Part shown: positions 24,901 through 29,061 of the stretch, piece by piece
How positions within the stretch are numbered: position 1 is the stretch's first letter
Layout of the letters: every line of letters begins with the position of its first letter
NCBI GenBank assembly: GCA_012845835.1
Contig: JABAKD010000002.1
Coordinates: 11,382,120-11,446,119 of the forward strand
Direction of reading: 5' to 3'
Origin: Undaria pinnatifida
Taxonomy: Eukaryota; Sar; Phaeophyceae; Laminariales; Alariaceae
Length of the DNA: 64,000 bases
Position numbers and translations under genes: made by a program
Notes under the pieces: model-generated
Told to the model about the DNA's origin: nothing
Database searches by the model: none
What the model saw: the letters and a program-made list of their open reading frames with translations, nothing else

Positions 24901-27900
24901 TGCACGACTTACAGATTATATGCTGGGTTGGAGCCAGATTATCTGCATGATCTACCGCATGTTTGGCGGTTTAGACCTATGCTGCGCAGATCCTGCACAA
25001 CTTATCATAACGACAGATTCATGATCTATATGATCTATGTGCTGAACACATCCTGCACAACATATAATAACCGCAGATATACCGGTAGGGTCAATATTAC
25101 CAATATGAACTCTATGATCCATATGATTCATATGATCTATATGGTCTATACAATCTGTATAATTTATATGATCCATATGATCTATATAATCTAGGTCGAG
25201 ATATGTCCGATGTGTGAAATCCTCTAGCGCTGCCCTTGTGTCTCTTATCACCTCACCTGGGGGTGGTTGGGAAGGTAGGACATTTGCGGACGCTGTGGCG
25301 GGAGGTGGCCCTCGAGGGGGAAGTTTTGGGGTGGCCGCTGTCACGACAGCACGGGAGCATATCAATTGTTTGCGACAACACGTTCGGCGGTTTTACGACA
25401 ATGCGTCATCAGATGCTTGCAAGCACAGTTGGTTGGTTAACACAACCTCGCCCAACGAATGTATTGGGCTGTCTTTTCTTCATGACTGAGTTGAGTTCCA
25501 TCAGATCGGATCGTCTTTGCGGTTGAGTTCCGTTACACCCAATGACTATCTATTATTACGTCGAATTCTGGTTTTGACCGTTTCCTGAACCGTCCACAGG
25601 TCACCAATTCACACAATTTGACGATACTGTAGCGGGAGGTGGTCCTCTTGGTGGCAGCTTCGTGAAGGTCGCTGCCACGACAAAACGACAACATATCATC
25701 AGATGCTCACGGCGATGGATCAATTGTTTGCAATGCGGAGCTGGCTAACACGACCGCACCAAGAGGAAGACCGGGTGGCCTTTGTTGCGTTGTTGAGTTG
25801 TGTTGCATACATTCCATGGCGATTTGTTGTTAAGAACGAAAGCAAGTGTTTTAATTTTGACAGTGCCAAAACACGGGGGCCGTTGCCTGAAGGACAGTTT
25901 CCTGAAGCGTTCACCCACCGCCAACCCACACAAGTTGACAATACGATACTCTAACGAGAAGTTGTCCCATCGGAGCACCTTCACGGGGGACCGCTGCCAC
26001 GACAACACTACAACATACCATTAGATGGTGACGACGACAGATCGGACGTTTTACCACAAACATCAGATTTTTTACGACAACACATCATCAGCTTTTTGCA
26101 AGCGGAGATGACCGGCTAACACGACCGGGCCAAAACCATTAAGGTCGGGTTGTCTTTGAGGAGTTGCAGTTGAGTTGTGCTACATCCGACGGCGACACTA
26201 TTACCCAATCGATCGAGCTTTTAACTCCGTCGGGCCTTCGGAGGCGACAGCTGTCCAAAACAAAACTGACCATTGCATCATTCGCCACGCGAGGCAGCAC
26301 AGGGTGCTGGGCTGGGCTCTACGGGATGGGTCCAAGCAGGTCCAAGGGTAAGGGAAGGGGAGTTAGGATGCGTGCACAGCATGATGACACTTGCCTTGTT
26401 GCATGCTCTTCGACGCATGCTACGATGAGGGATACTCGTAATATTAATAAAAGCAGTTTTTGGCTGTTACGGTTTTGACCGGCGAGACGCGTCAACTGAT
26501 CAACTAACGAGAATACTACCCAATATTATTTTTGTCTTAACCTCCCGACAATGTACAACATGAGCTTTATATGTCGATCACTCGTAGTAATAGTAAAATC
26601 CCCAGTAATAAATTAAAATCGAGGGGAGGTCCATAAAACAATAAAGCTATTCACACACTGCCAAGTAGCGTTGGAGTCCCTTTGGTGTTTTACTGTATTA
26701 TATTACGGTACTATTATATCACTGTTTCAAGTATTATTATTATCGTTATCCTCCGACAATATACAATATAACGTAGATGCCGTTCCGATAAAAATCGATA
26801 TCCTTCCATAAAGCAGTGGTATCTCTCTTATGACCTTCTGCCAATCATTTCCCTATTCCTTTCCCGACATCCTCTCAATTTTATCTACTACTATATCCTT
26901 TCCCTACATCTGTTATTTTTAGCTATTAGTCTACCCTAGTCCTCATCAACATTCCAACCCCAGGCCATTGGCCGCAGTCTTCCTGATTCTTCCTCCCTTC
27001 TCCTCGAGGCTTGGCGGTCCCTCAGGGCTAGTCTAGATCTATTAACTCTGCTCGAGATCGCGACCTGAGCGGTCGCGGAGATATTATACTATCGTAATGG
27101 CAAGACCTCGTGCGTCACGGTTTTTGGTGGCTACACCTGGAACCGAAAGGGGTTAACGGCGCATGTGGTCATATCGTCGGCGTCAAATCTAATCCACCTT
27201 GTGGGCGCCGTATGAAACCCTACACAAATCGGACATATCAGATATACATTGATGATATATATGATCTATAGACGGTCTGTGTCTTTCAGGGCAGACAGAT
27301 CACTGGTTTATATTATCTGCACAGGCCTAGATCATGTTGCCAGGAGAGCCGGGTGATCCGCGTGACGTAGAGGATGTTTCCTGGGCTAACTCTTTGCTAC
27401 AGTACACAGATCCTGCACAACATATTATAACGGCAGATGCAGGACCTAGGTGATATATGTGATCTGTATGATGTACGTGATCTAGATCGTGATCTGTCCG
27501 TTGTGTGAAATTCTCTATTGCACCATTTTTCTATCTGTGATCGTCTCACATGGGGGTGGCTGAGAAGGTACGACACTCGCCGATGTTGTAGGCGGAGGCG
27601 GTCCTCGAGGCGGCGGCTTCGCGGGGGCAGCTGTCACAACAACACATCACATATTTGCGACAATACAACATATGCTTGTAAGCGGAGCTGGTTAATCCTT
27701 TCGGGACGTCAATGGAAAAAAATGACAAATAAATTGACGATTGCATAATCGAACACATGAAGGAACGCGGGCTGCTGGCGTAGGAGGTGGGGTTTACGTT
27801 CTGAACCGTGATCCAAGGAGGCGCCACGACACGCGCACAGCAAGATATTGCAGTGCGGGCTCTCAAAATAATAAGAAACGCTTATTTTTGCCCCCAGCCT

Positions 27901-29061
27901 CGACACTATTATATGTGTTTGCCCTAACCAGCAGTGTTGCTTATATGATACCACGCAGTTTATTTTATCTTTTTCTCCGGTTACGCGTGCTTAACGTTAC
28001 ATGTTTCTGATGCCGGTGCTTCATATCTCTTTGGAGAATTTAAGCATCGTTTCCTGCGTCAAATTTCTGAAGTGTATTGGAAAAAACGAGCCTAAATGTC
28101 CTATCTGAAAATTTCTTAGAGGGCCCGGCCGCAATACTGTAGTCATCGTGCTGCGCGCTCACACTAGATGATTGGCTAGATGGTTAGGCCGCACACCTCG
28201 ACCGCTCGACCTCTCCCACAGTTAGTAACACTACCCCCGCCTAGACAAGATCAAATACGAAGTGTAAAACATTAAATTTAATCTGGAGATCGAGTCGTGG
28301 AGATTGCAGATAGAGGTTGTCAAATTGTTACCTCGAACACCAAAGGGCCCTTAAATATCCGTCTAACTTAGTACCAAGCACTGACTGGTGTCAGGTACTG
28401 GTACTTACGTGGGAGTATGAGCTTACCCTTTCCGAGGCGTAATTATACCTTGATGTGGACAATTTAGGGGGTTTTGGCAGTGGCGCCTGAAGCCGATCAC
28501 CCGACCTGTACCCTCTCACCGCAACCCTAACCCTAATCTGAACACTGGTGTTATGGGATGGTTTTTACTTGGATGCTGTGATTTGTGAAGGCTCTATCAC
28601 TAGATGGACGCGGCAGGCTTGAGTGCCGTGCTTGGAAATACTCTATTAACAGGATGACTCGGCCGGATCGGGGTATAGAAAGACGTTAGGTTTTAGTTGG
28701 GCCGCTTCTAAGATACCCCTTCGGAAGATTCACTATCAATGTAGTCTATGTACCTATTAATATGATACTACTAATAAAATACCTGCGCCATTAGACTACT
28801 ACTGTTCTGTTCCTAGGTGGAACTAAATATAGGGGATGTTATAATATTAATATACATACAAAAATGACGCTTAAATTTCGGTCCACATTCGTACGTACGT
28901 ACTGATAGGAGCATAATAAGCTCACCCTTTTCAGCAGGGCTTCCAGGTGGTGGCCCAGGTGGCGGGCCGGGTGGCTTTCCGAGGGAAGAAACCGGCGGTG
29001 ATCCCGGAGGTTTACCCGCAGGGCGTGGTGGCGGGGCACCAGCAGGACGATGTGGCAGCAT
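1..29061 (-). CDS. Gene model: multi-C2-domain, EF-hand protein with proline-rich N-terminus (partial, many exons)
   Basis: This is the gene-level entry; exons are listed separately. Reading the minus strand from high to low coordinates gives proline-rich exons (28,926-18,438), an acidic linker (17,744-17,567), a complete C2 domain (16,870-14,293), parts of two more C2 domains (10,827-8,318 and 8,491-3,227) and two EF-hand loops (1,215 to the left edge). Adjacent exons agree in codon phase at nearly every join. By family knowledge, C2 and EF-hand modules bind calcium and, for C2, phospholipids, so a membrane-associated calcium sensor is a reasonable inference; the exact role is unknown. I did not find the exon carrying the start of the second C2 domain (between 14,292 and 10,828) nor all of the middle of the third (between 8,317 and 5,118). 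The start codon is uncertain. The left end may be a stop codon or the gene may continue beyond position 1. Confidence 0.78.
175..1015. repeat. Tandem decayed copies of an EF-hand exon junction
   Basis: The block spanning the exon boundary at 204 recurs in degenerate form at about 402-500, 748-790 and 870-945. Each copy keeps GTCGACCA(T/C)(C/T)GA and the CTACCTGTCGCGACATC-type acceptor region. Each is followed by a GGAAAGCCTTNGTGCG motif (about 252, 350, 672, 961). The unit is roughly 230 bp. Copies carry stops or frame changes, so they look like pseudo-exons in the intron. Confidence 0.7.
1083..1215 (-). CDS. C2/EF-hand gene, EF-hand exon (first loop)
   Basis: Bounded by acceptor CTCAG and donor GTATGC on the minus strand (133 bp, phase 2 in, phase 0 out). 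It encodes EFSDEEISAAFKFLDLDHN, then HIGAAEIRH and GELITDDE. The loop runs D-L-D-H-N-L-H-I-G-A-A-E, a plausible EF-hand with Asp, Asp, Asn and the final Glu kept. The sequence ELITDDE joins to VDMMISMVDIDGDG of the next exon, the normal linker-helix arrangement of a paired EF-hand. The pair resembles the calmodulin/centrin-like EF-hand class. Confidence 0.8.
1480..2310. repeat. Degenerate minisatellite block in intron
   Basis: From about 1,785 to 2,310 a unit of about 55-60 bp recurs, built around ACCCTGATAGC, GTTAACGTTTGAG and GGTTACGACC. Upstream (1,497-1,725) a GTGCCTCACC / AACGCCTCTCC unit appears twice. No coding signal is seen in this stretch. Confidence 0.55.
2599..2648 (-). CDS. Candidate small exon linking C2 and EF-hand regions
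   Basis: A 50-bp frame between acceptor CATAG and donor GTGCGT encodes REAVSWLILPTSLSIA plus two bases. It enters in phase 0 and leaves in phase 2, exactly what is needed between the exon ending at 3,227 and the EF-hand exon starting at 1,215. The encoded segment is short and has no recognisable motif, so only the phase argument supports it. Confidence 0.28.
2735..2975. repeat. Dispersed ATGATCTATATGATC-type repeat, copy 1
   Basis: An AT-rich stretch with repeated CATGATCTATATGATATA motifs and a conserved order (GATCTGCATG, then TGTTGC, then CGCATGTTTCC, then GATTCTGCACGACATAT). Related copies lie near 10,340-10,530, 24,870-25,215 and 27,245-27,510, all in the same orientation and all in introns of this gene. 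No coding potential is seen. Confidence 0.6.
2940..3226. repeat. Tandem units next to the splice donor of exon 3,396-3,227
   Basis: A unit of about 95-100 bp (TGTGGAATGTTCCGATGAT, GTCCAGATCGAACATAT) recurs three to four times immediately below the donor of the C2-terminal exon. It appears to be copies of the donor-flanking intron. No open frame of interest. Confidence 0.55.
3227..3396 (-). CDS. C2/EF-hand gene, end of third C2 domain
   Basis: Acceptor GCACGCAG and donor GTGAGG on the minus strand (170 bp, phase 1 in, phase 0 out). It encodes TMDTWVQLTASSGPG, a proline patch, GEIHCVFSFEGPVGVAYPQ and QPGVDSFDDSLRENLK. The W-x-x-L, GEI and FSFE elements are typical of the last strands of a C2 domain. 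Phase and sense join cleanly to the preceding exon (5,117-4,994): FKRG then TMDTWVQL. A fragment repeating the acceptor region, GCCTGCGTGCATGTGGCGTG, recurs at about 3,583. Confidence 0.75.
4150..4435. repeat. Poly-A/T-rich tandem block
   Basis: Two or three degenerate units with CGTGACAAAAAAA, CGTGA and TTTCCACAAAAAATG motifs and long A and T runs. Intronic with respect to the minus-strand gene; nothing coding is supported. Confidence 0.4.
4636..4825 (+). repeat. Dispersed CTTGCAAAGATGAG-family repeat, copy at 4.7 kb
   Basis: Contains GGGGAGTCGCCGACTTATAT, GCGCGATCGGAGCATGACAC, CTTGCAAATATGAGG and CTCACAGC. The same order appears at 58,030-58,190 (same orientation) and 30,735-30,885 (reverse complement), with shorter copies elsewhere, so this is an interspersed family of about 170-190 bp with no coding frame. 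Confidence 0.65.
4994..5117 (-). CDS. C2/EF-hand gene, core of third C2 domain
   Basis: Acceptor CGCTAAG, donor GTGAGC (124 bp, phase 0 in, phase 1 out). It encodes TMEMDIVDQYTIWLECFNHD then MMETDQLIGNAQCSLLPV and FKR. The pattern of a hydrophobic strand, an N-H-D segment, then D-Q-L-I-G-N-A is the usual 'DDLIG' strand pair of a C2 domain. It connects to exon 3,396-3,227 with matching phase. The strand before it (the P-x-W-N segment) is not confidently located. Confidence 0.75.
5120..5760. repeat. Tandem decayed copies of the 5,117 exon junction
   Basis: The acceptor plus exon-start block (plus-strand GATCCACNATNTCCATT, CCATCGTC, GGTGGGTCACAAA) recurs at about 5,355-5,400 and 5,546-5,605. 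The flanking GGTGTTGTG(A/G)A and CAATCAAAATC motifs repeat alongside. Three units of about 200-235 bp are seen, going upstream of the exon in the gene's direction. Confidence 0.7.
6095..6571 (+). other. Open reading frame of 158 codons, no recognised family
   Basis: A plus-strand frame opens at an ATG at 6,095 and ends at the edge of the GTAGGCGACAACA minisatellite. It lies antisense in an intron of the minus-strand gene. I see no domain, signal peptide or splice-site support. Its length is not improbable by chance at this base composition, so it is more likely fortuitous than a gene. Confidence 0.12.
6541..6965. repeat. GTAGGCGACAACA minisatellite
   Basis: About 25-28 imperfect units of GTAGGCGACAACA (roughly 12-18 bp with A/G and length changes) run from 6,541 to 6,965. 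Scattered units continue near 7,268-7,310. Open frames on the minus strand in this block are only the repeat read as protein. Confidence 0.9.
7038..7155 (-). repeat. Dispersed element shared with 62,625-62,760 (inverted) and 44,115-44,205
   Basis: The block from GGGCTGCGAAAGCAACTGAG through GACGCGTATGAAAATACGTG, GTGTGGTGAGCTAAAGC and CCGCCGGAGGATAAAA is almost identical to the reverse complement of 62,630-62,750. A third shorter, diverged copy is at 44,120-44,205 in the same orientation as this one. It is a mobile or segmental repeat with no coding frame seen. Confidence 0.75.
7506..7563 (-). CDS. Unplaced candidate exon of third C2 domain
   Basis: A minus-strand frame ending at donor GTTAGA in phase 0 encodes QNIWRASGFTYTTESEHPQ. 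A W followed by F-T-Y-T before the TMEMDIVDQYTIW exon would suit the missing C2 segment, and the out-phase fits that exon. The in-phase does not match the donor at 8,318, so either another small exon lies between or this call is wrong. Confidence 0.2.
8098..8316. repeat. Threefold tandem unit below the 8,318 donor
   Basis: A unit of about 70-80 bp with TGACAGTTTC, AATANATGCGGCCCA and CCAAGCGCT(A/C)GCCAT occurs three times directly downstream (in gene direction) of the C2 exon donor. Confidence 0.55.
8318..8491 (-). CDS. C2/EF-hand gene, junction of second and third C2 domains
   Basis: Acceptor TGCCAG, donor GTAAGA (174 bp, phase 0 in and out). It encodes EKKLELVLDGKPSGQLYVKK, then LPAGKLTVVCEAGRGLREV and RRMDPYLVLKVDGK. 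The first part closes one C2 domain (L-x-L-x-x-D-G-K-P-S-G) and the second opens the next (GKLTVxxxxAGRGL, then the calcium-site M-D-P-Y strand). This is one of the clearest domain matches in the gene. Confidence 0.82.
9015..9270. repeat. Degenerate minisatellite related to the 9,568 splice donor
   Basis: Seven or eight units of about 35-40 bp with GGCACAACGGGTTAT, TCCGTACG and TACCTTTGTA. The same words occur once at the real donor of exon 9,652-9,568 (CGGCGCAACGGGATAT, CGTGTACCTTCGG at 9,545-9,573), so the array appears to be copies of that donor region. Confidence 0.6.
9285..9530 (+). repeat. Dispersed ORF-bearing repeat with PDZ-like peptide, copy 1
   Basis: The block from about 9,285 is closely similar to 53,175-53,445. 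Both carry an ATG-initiated frame starting MAARHEEGC. In this copy the frame includes GTVIQEIRPGAGFKAGDFAK and ends early at about 9,525. The G-(T/V)-(V/I)-x-E-I-x-P-G-x-G-F-K-x-G-D order resembles the core of a PDZ domain, but the piece is only about half a domain. It may be a mobile or processed fragment of a host gene. Confidence 0.5.
9568..9652 (-). CDS. C2/EF-hand gene, second C2 domain, IG-strand exon
   Basis: Acceptor TTCGAAG, donor GTACAC (85 bp, phase 2 in, phase 0 out). It encodes EELGTDPNLGSTTISVLQAM then GTPLHQPK. It joins NDLHL of the previous exon and KLELVLDGKPSG of the next with correct phase, giving the usual C2 order. A diverged copy of the exon start lies upstream at about 9,805-9,880 and is broken by a stop after the AMG motif. 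Confidence 0.65.
10025..10195 (+). repeat. Dispersed SINE-like repeat (family A), copy
   Basis: Contains CCCATGCGAGATGAAAATGA, AGGCATCCACC, GGGGAAACACCTGTGACCAC, CTTGCCCAGACGGTCG and GAGCTGGAGAGTAAAAG. The same ordered words occur at 525-640, 10,960-11,130, 12,745-12,800 (partial), 31,560-31,705, 49,790-49,925 and, as reverse complement, at 34,840-35,000, 44,635-44,830 and 61,390-61,545. Confidence 0.7.
10340..10530. repeat. Dispersed ATGATCTATATGATC-type repeat, copy 2
   Basis: Diverged copy of the 2,735 repeat: CATGATCTATGTATCATGTT, CATGATCTAGCACATATTTC and GATCTGTCTTATGCGTTGAA in the same order. Intronic, non-coding. Confidence 0.5.
10714..10827 (-). CDS. C2/EF-hand gene, second C2 domain core exon
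   Basis: Acceptor CTTCAG, donor GTAAGT (114 bp, phase 2 in and out). It encodes YQKRSRVVTGGGSTPFFREE then DIVMWIDKENWTNDLHL. This matches the C2 pattern K-x-R-V-V-x-G-G-G-x-x-P-x-F-x-E followed by a hydrophobic W-containing strand. The exon carrying the N-terminal strands of this C2 domain should lie between 10,828 and 14,292 and was not found. Echoes of its donor end lie at about 10,560-10,660. Confidence 0.75.
10960..11130 (+). repeat. Dispersed SINE-like repeat (family A), copy
   Basis: A fuller copy of the family: GTGGGAATGTTGAACCCTAT, GCGAGATAAAAAGGGAGGCA, CCGTGACCATGACCTTGTCC, AGAAGGTCGTTGAGCG and TTGAGCTGGAGAGTC. Confidence 0.7.
11855..12012. mobile_element. Degraded GGGTC-rich MITE remnant
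   Basis: Begins near AATCACGGGTC and ends near GACCCATGAAAAGGCCTG, degenerate versions of the CAGGGCTTTTCACGGGTC termini seen at 38,970 and 40,701. The inside has CGGGTC words. No clear target duplication is left. Confidence 0.4.
12380..12600. repeat. About 75-bp tandem repeat, three units
   Basis: Three units with GCCGTGCTGGC(G/T)CTA, GGAGGTACAGG and CTAGAAC(C/T)(A/T)AGCAGGT. On the minus strand each unit presents a CTAG|A acceptor-like junction followed by a similar short frame, so this could be echoes of an unfound exon of the C2 gene, possibly the missing start of the second C2 domain. Confidence 0.5.
13465..14075. repeat. Intronic tandem blocks
   Basis: Two units of about 100 bp at 13,465-13,630 (CGCCGTTCCAG, TTATNAGRCTTAGTTTGGGT, AGGCGATTGG) and three of about 120 bp at 13,780-14,075 (GCGGGATCAAACC, ACACGTCACCCAC, AACCAGCGCG). 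They occupy the intron below the 14,293 donor. No coding evidence. Confidence 0.5.
14293..14380 (-). CDS. C2/EF-hand gene, end of first C2 domain
   Basis: Acceptor CTGCCAG, donor GTGACA (88 bp, phase 2 in, phase 0 out). It encodes FMHPDAVPSPEWIPLEAPSG then RIKDRMRVQ. E-W-I-P-L-E followed by S-G-R-I is a typical closing strand of a C2 domain. It follows the exon ending at 15,585 with correct phase (AG plus G makes Arg). Confidence 0.75.
14480..15080. repeat. Decayed copies of the 14,380 exon
   Basis: Copies of the exon plus acceptor flank are visible at about 14,490-14,560, 14,650-14,735 and 14,985-15,070. Each keeps CTCGAG(C/A)GGNATNCATNCTG or a close form, GGNANCNGCATCGGG and AGCAGCACCAAAAAC. 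All sit upstream of the real exon in gene direction. Confidence 0.7.
15360..15995. repeat. Echoes flanking the 15,757-15,585 exon on both sides
   Basis: A copy of the exon's 3' end lies at about 15,365-15,470 (TACCTTAGCGCCGAGCTGCA, ATGTCAACATGTCGTC). Copies of its 5' end plus acceptor lie at about 15,880-15,990 (GGTTCAACTACATGAAACGA, CGTTTCACGATGTGCATGAA). Together with the true exon this is a threefold tandem array of about 210 bp. Confidence 0.7.
15585..15757 (-). CDS. C2/EF-hand gene, core of first C2 domain (likely GC donor)
   Basis: Acceptor CATGCAG; the donor appears to be CTAAG|GCATGA, a GC-type junction (173 bp, phase 0 in, phase 2 out). It encodes VVKRSGVSPDFESELISFDL, then EPEEFIIGGDVSLSIEVWED and TDEMLASVQLSAL. 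The S-P-D-F, V-W-E-D and D-E-M-L-A-S pattern is a good C2 core. Only this end gives the right phase to the next exon. A decayed copy at about 15,365 has GT at the same place, supporting the junction. A GT donor 20 bp inside (after MLAS) is the alternative. Confidence 0.72.
16215..16380. mobile_element. Degraded GGGTC-rich MITE copy
   Basis: Starts with TTTTCACGGGTCGGGTC, contains opposed CGGGTC and GACCCG runs that can form a hairpin, and ends with GTCCCATGAAAAGG. This matches the termini of the element at 38,970-40,701. It lies in an intron of the C2 gene. Confidence 0.5.
16416..16533 (-). CDS. C2/EF-hand gene, first C2 domain, calcium-site exon
   Basis: Acceptor ATTACAG, donor GTATGC (118 bp, phase 2 in, phase 0 out). 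It encodes CIGGGDIRKNTMSDTTPAVD then VYLRVTLGKHKRAPMKRSK. The V-D-V-Y-L-R-V-T-L-G-K segment is the D-P-Y-V-x-V-x-L-G strand of a C2 domain, with a variant first Asp site. Both joins are in phase. Confidence 0.8.
16765..16870 (-). CDS. C2/EF-hand gene, start of first C2 domain
   Basis: Acceptor TTTTTTCAG, donor GTGAGG (106 bp, phase 1 in, phase 2 out). It encodes RMVLVANEDGEASTGDDKRS then PTELEVVRRGRLTV. G-R-L-T-V is the usual first strand of a C2 domain and continues in phase into CIGGGDIRK. Confidence 0.75.
17440..17480. repeat. Echo of the 17,567 splice donor
   Basis: GCGCATCGAGCGACAGATG, TTACCGTACTGCTCAAG repeats the real donor surroundings at 17,530-17,580 (GCGCATCGAGCGATAGATG, CTTACCGTTCAAG). 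Confidence 0.55.
17567..17744 (-). CDS. C2/EF-hand gene, acidic linker exon
   Basis: Acceptor CTCGCAG, donor GTAAGA (178 bp, phase 0 in, phase 1 out). It encodes AIVIADEQEEGEGVPPPPKD, then GLSDEDDDDESEEGT and NMGYFYQNLN. It joins the C2 start exon in phase. It is acidic, probably disordered, and bridges the proline-rich region and the first C2 domain. An echo of its 5' part (VVIANEEDDGEGVPRPPK) lies at about 18,210-18,275 and still has plausible splice sites. Confidence 0.65.
17945..18015 (-). other. tRNA D-arm-like motif, tandem
   Basis: On the minus strand TAGCTCAGCGGGTAGTG and TAGCTTAGTGGTTAGTG occur in tandem; both resemble the A-box/D-arm of eukaryotic tRNAs. No anticodon arm or B-box follows at the right distance, so this is not a tRNA gene. 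Confidence 0.25.
18130..18390. repeat. Interstitial degenerate CCCTAA repeats
   Basis: CTCTAACCCAAACTCTAACC at about 18,140 and CCTAACCCTAACCCAGACC at about 18,345 are degenerate TTAGGG-type telomeric words. Similar short runs occur near 28,520, 37,765, 38,365 and 43,915. They are too short and degenerate to be a telomere. Confidence 0.6.
18438..18571 (-). CDS. C2/EF-hand gene, proline-rich exon
   Basis: Acceptor GCCACCAG, donor GTAGGT (134 bp, phase 1 in, phase 0 out). It encodes DPGKRRPPPGAPPGRAPP then a proline-rich run and VEEEAIVAKEEEE, leading in phase into the acidic exon. A partial echo with the same acceptor lies at 18,780-18,805. Confidence 0.6.
18822..19044 (-). CDS. Candidate exon containing a poly-Asn (AAC)n tract
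   Basis: Between acceptor CGTTAG and donor CCAG|GTAACA a 223-bp frame enters in phase 0 and leaves in phase 1, exactly what is needed between exon 19,393-19,289 and exon 18,571-18,438. It contains a run of over 30 AAC codons (the GTT microsatellite at 18,885-18,985) between DPSERDLSRDT and SKVVSALLIREGFPG. Phase is the only support; the region is also part of a local tandem duplication (repeats at about 18,655 and 18,990). Confidence 0.3.
18885..18985. repeat. (GTT)n microsatellite
   Basis: Over 30 nearly perfect GTT/TTG units. A second long run of the same motif is at 56,945-57,030. Confidence 0.95.
19289..19393 (-). CDS. C2/EF-hand gene, proline-rich exon
   Basis: Acceptor CCGGCAG, donor GTGAGT (105 bp, phase 0 in and out). 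It encodes APPGVPAGIIPPKTPPPGKP followed by VAASRKESEADEGQT. Good splice signals, and the composition matches its neighbours. Confidence 0.6.
19970..21066 (-). CDS. C2/EF-hand gene, large proline/glycine-rich exon
   Basis: This is the longest exon (1,097 bp, phase 1 in, phase 0 out), entered at acceptor AATGCAG and left at a GC-type donor, CCTAAG|GCAAGA. It encodes about 365 residues built from GAPPGAPRGPPRGPPPG-like units of about 12-15 bp steps, then a less repetitive part rich in Ala, Ser and Gln ending APPVKRQKTPPPSPK. The frame is open for its whole length in spite of heavy repetition, and joins in phase on both sides, which supports real coding use. It is probably a disordered tether. 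A partial copy of its start lies at 21,180-21,290. Confidence 0.6.
21752..22526. mobile_element. MITE with perfect 29-bp terminal inverted repeats
   Basis: The left end at 21,752-21,780 (TACCGTATGCTACACAAGAT then AACACACCC) is the exact reverse complement of 22,498-22,526. The flanks are ACATA on the left and ACATG on the right, a possible imperfect 5-bp target duplication. Inside are further GATAACACCCCC-type repeats and CAGCTGCTG-rich sequence. No transposase frame is present, so it is non-autonomous. A shorter relative is at 57,424-57,659. Confidence 0.8.
22590..22748. repeat. TTGATTAG/TTGGTTAG microsatellite
   Basis: About 20 imperfect 8-bp units of TTGATTAG with T/G changes. Confidence 0.9.
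23005..23090 (+). repeat. Dispersed CTTGCAAAGATGAG-family repeat, short copy
   Basis: Contains AGCTTGCAAAGATGAGCATG and CTCACAGCTGACGT. It matches the 30,515-30,590 copy best. Confidence 0.55.
23639..23851 (-). CDS. C2/EF-hand gene, proline-rich exon
   Basis: Acceptor CGGTGCAG, donor GTAACG (213 bp, phase 1 in and out). It encodes APPARADAKSSTPAPATPTK, then KAPPPPRVASPVLQQPPDD and SSPRPPPGQPTVSPTRAQPP. It joins both neighbours in phase. A downstream echo of its 3' end with an intact donor is at about 23,450-23,530. Confidence 0.6.
24300..24670. repeat. Cluster of simple repeats
   Basis: ACTGATCAGTACTGNCTAG-type repeats (24,300-24,350), GCGTCGGTAGCATCGGTA-type repeats (24,360-24,435) and GATGGAT/GATGAT runs (24,605-24,675). 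Confidence 0.8.
24870..25215. repeat. Dispersed ATGATCTATATGATC-type repeat, copy 3
   Basis: Long copy with many CATATGATCTATAT words; it ends just below the donor of exon 25,257. It shares this position with the copy at 27,245, so the two are probably part of a larger duplication including the exon. Confidence 0.65.
25257..25337 (-). CDS. C2/EF-hand gene, 81-bp proline-rich exon
   Basis: Acceptor CGTGACAG, donor GTGAGG (81 bp, phase 1 in and out). It encodes ATPKLPPRGPPPATASANVL then PSQPPP. An exon of identical length and phase with 26 similar codons lies at 27,550-27,630. Confidence 0.6.
25560..26160. repeat. Decayed tandem copies of the 25,337 exon region
   Basis: Two further units of about 330 bp follow the exon: GCGGGAGGTGGTCCTC at 25,630 and CTAACGAGAAGTTGTC at 25,951. 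Each has the GCTGCCACGACAA acceptor-flank and CATCATCAG(A/C)T words. Only the first keeps recognisable exon sequence. Confidence 0.6.
27245..27510. repeat. Dispersed ATGATCTATATGATC-type repeat, copy 4
   Basis: Order of words as in the 24,870 copy, with GATCCTGCACAACATATTAT and GATCTGTATGATGTACGTGA. It lies directly below the duplicate exon at 27,550. Confidence 0.6.
27550..27630 (-). CDS. Duplicate 81-bp proline-rich exon
   Basis: A copy of exon 25,257-25,337 with the same length (81 bp), same phases (1 and 1), an intact TGTGACAG acceptor and a GTGAGA donor. It encodes APAKPPPRGPPPPTTSAS then VVPSQPPP. Because the exon is symmetrical it can be added or skipped without frame change, so it could be a second constitutive, an alternative, or an unused exon. 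Confidence 0.45.
28926..29061 (-). CDS. C2/EF-hand gene, most upstream exon found
   Basis: Ends at donor GTGAGC in phase 1, matching the next proline-rich exons. From ATG at 29,061 it encodes MLPHRPAGAPPPRPAGKPPG, then SPPVSSLGKPPG and SPAEK. The ATG is a plausible start, but the ATG follows a CAGCAG acceptor-like sequence, so an upstream exon is possible. The start is therefore uncertain. Confidence 0.5.

Noticed and set aside
2940-28540. A CRISPR array
   Set aside because: Repeats are degenerate, directly tandem without unique equal-length spacers, and the DNA is eukaryotic.
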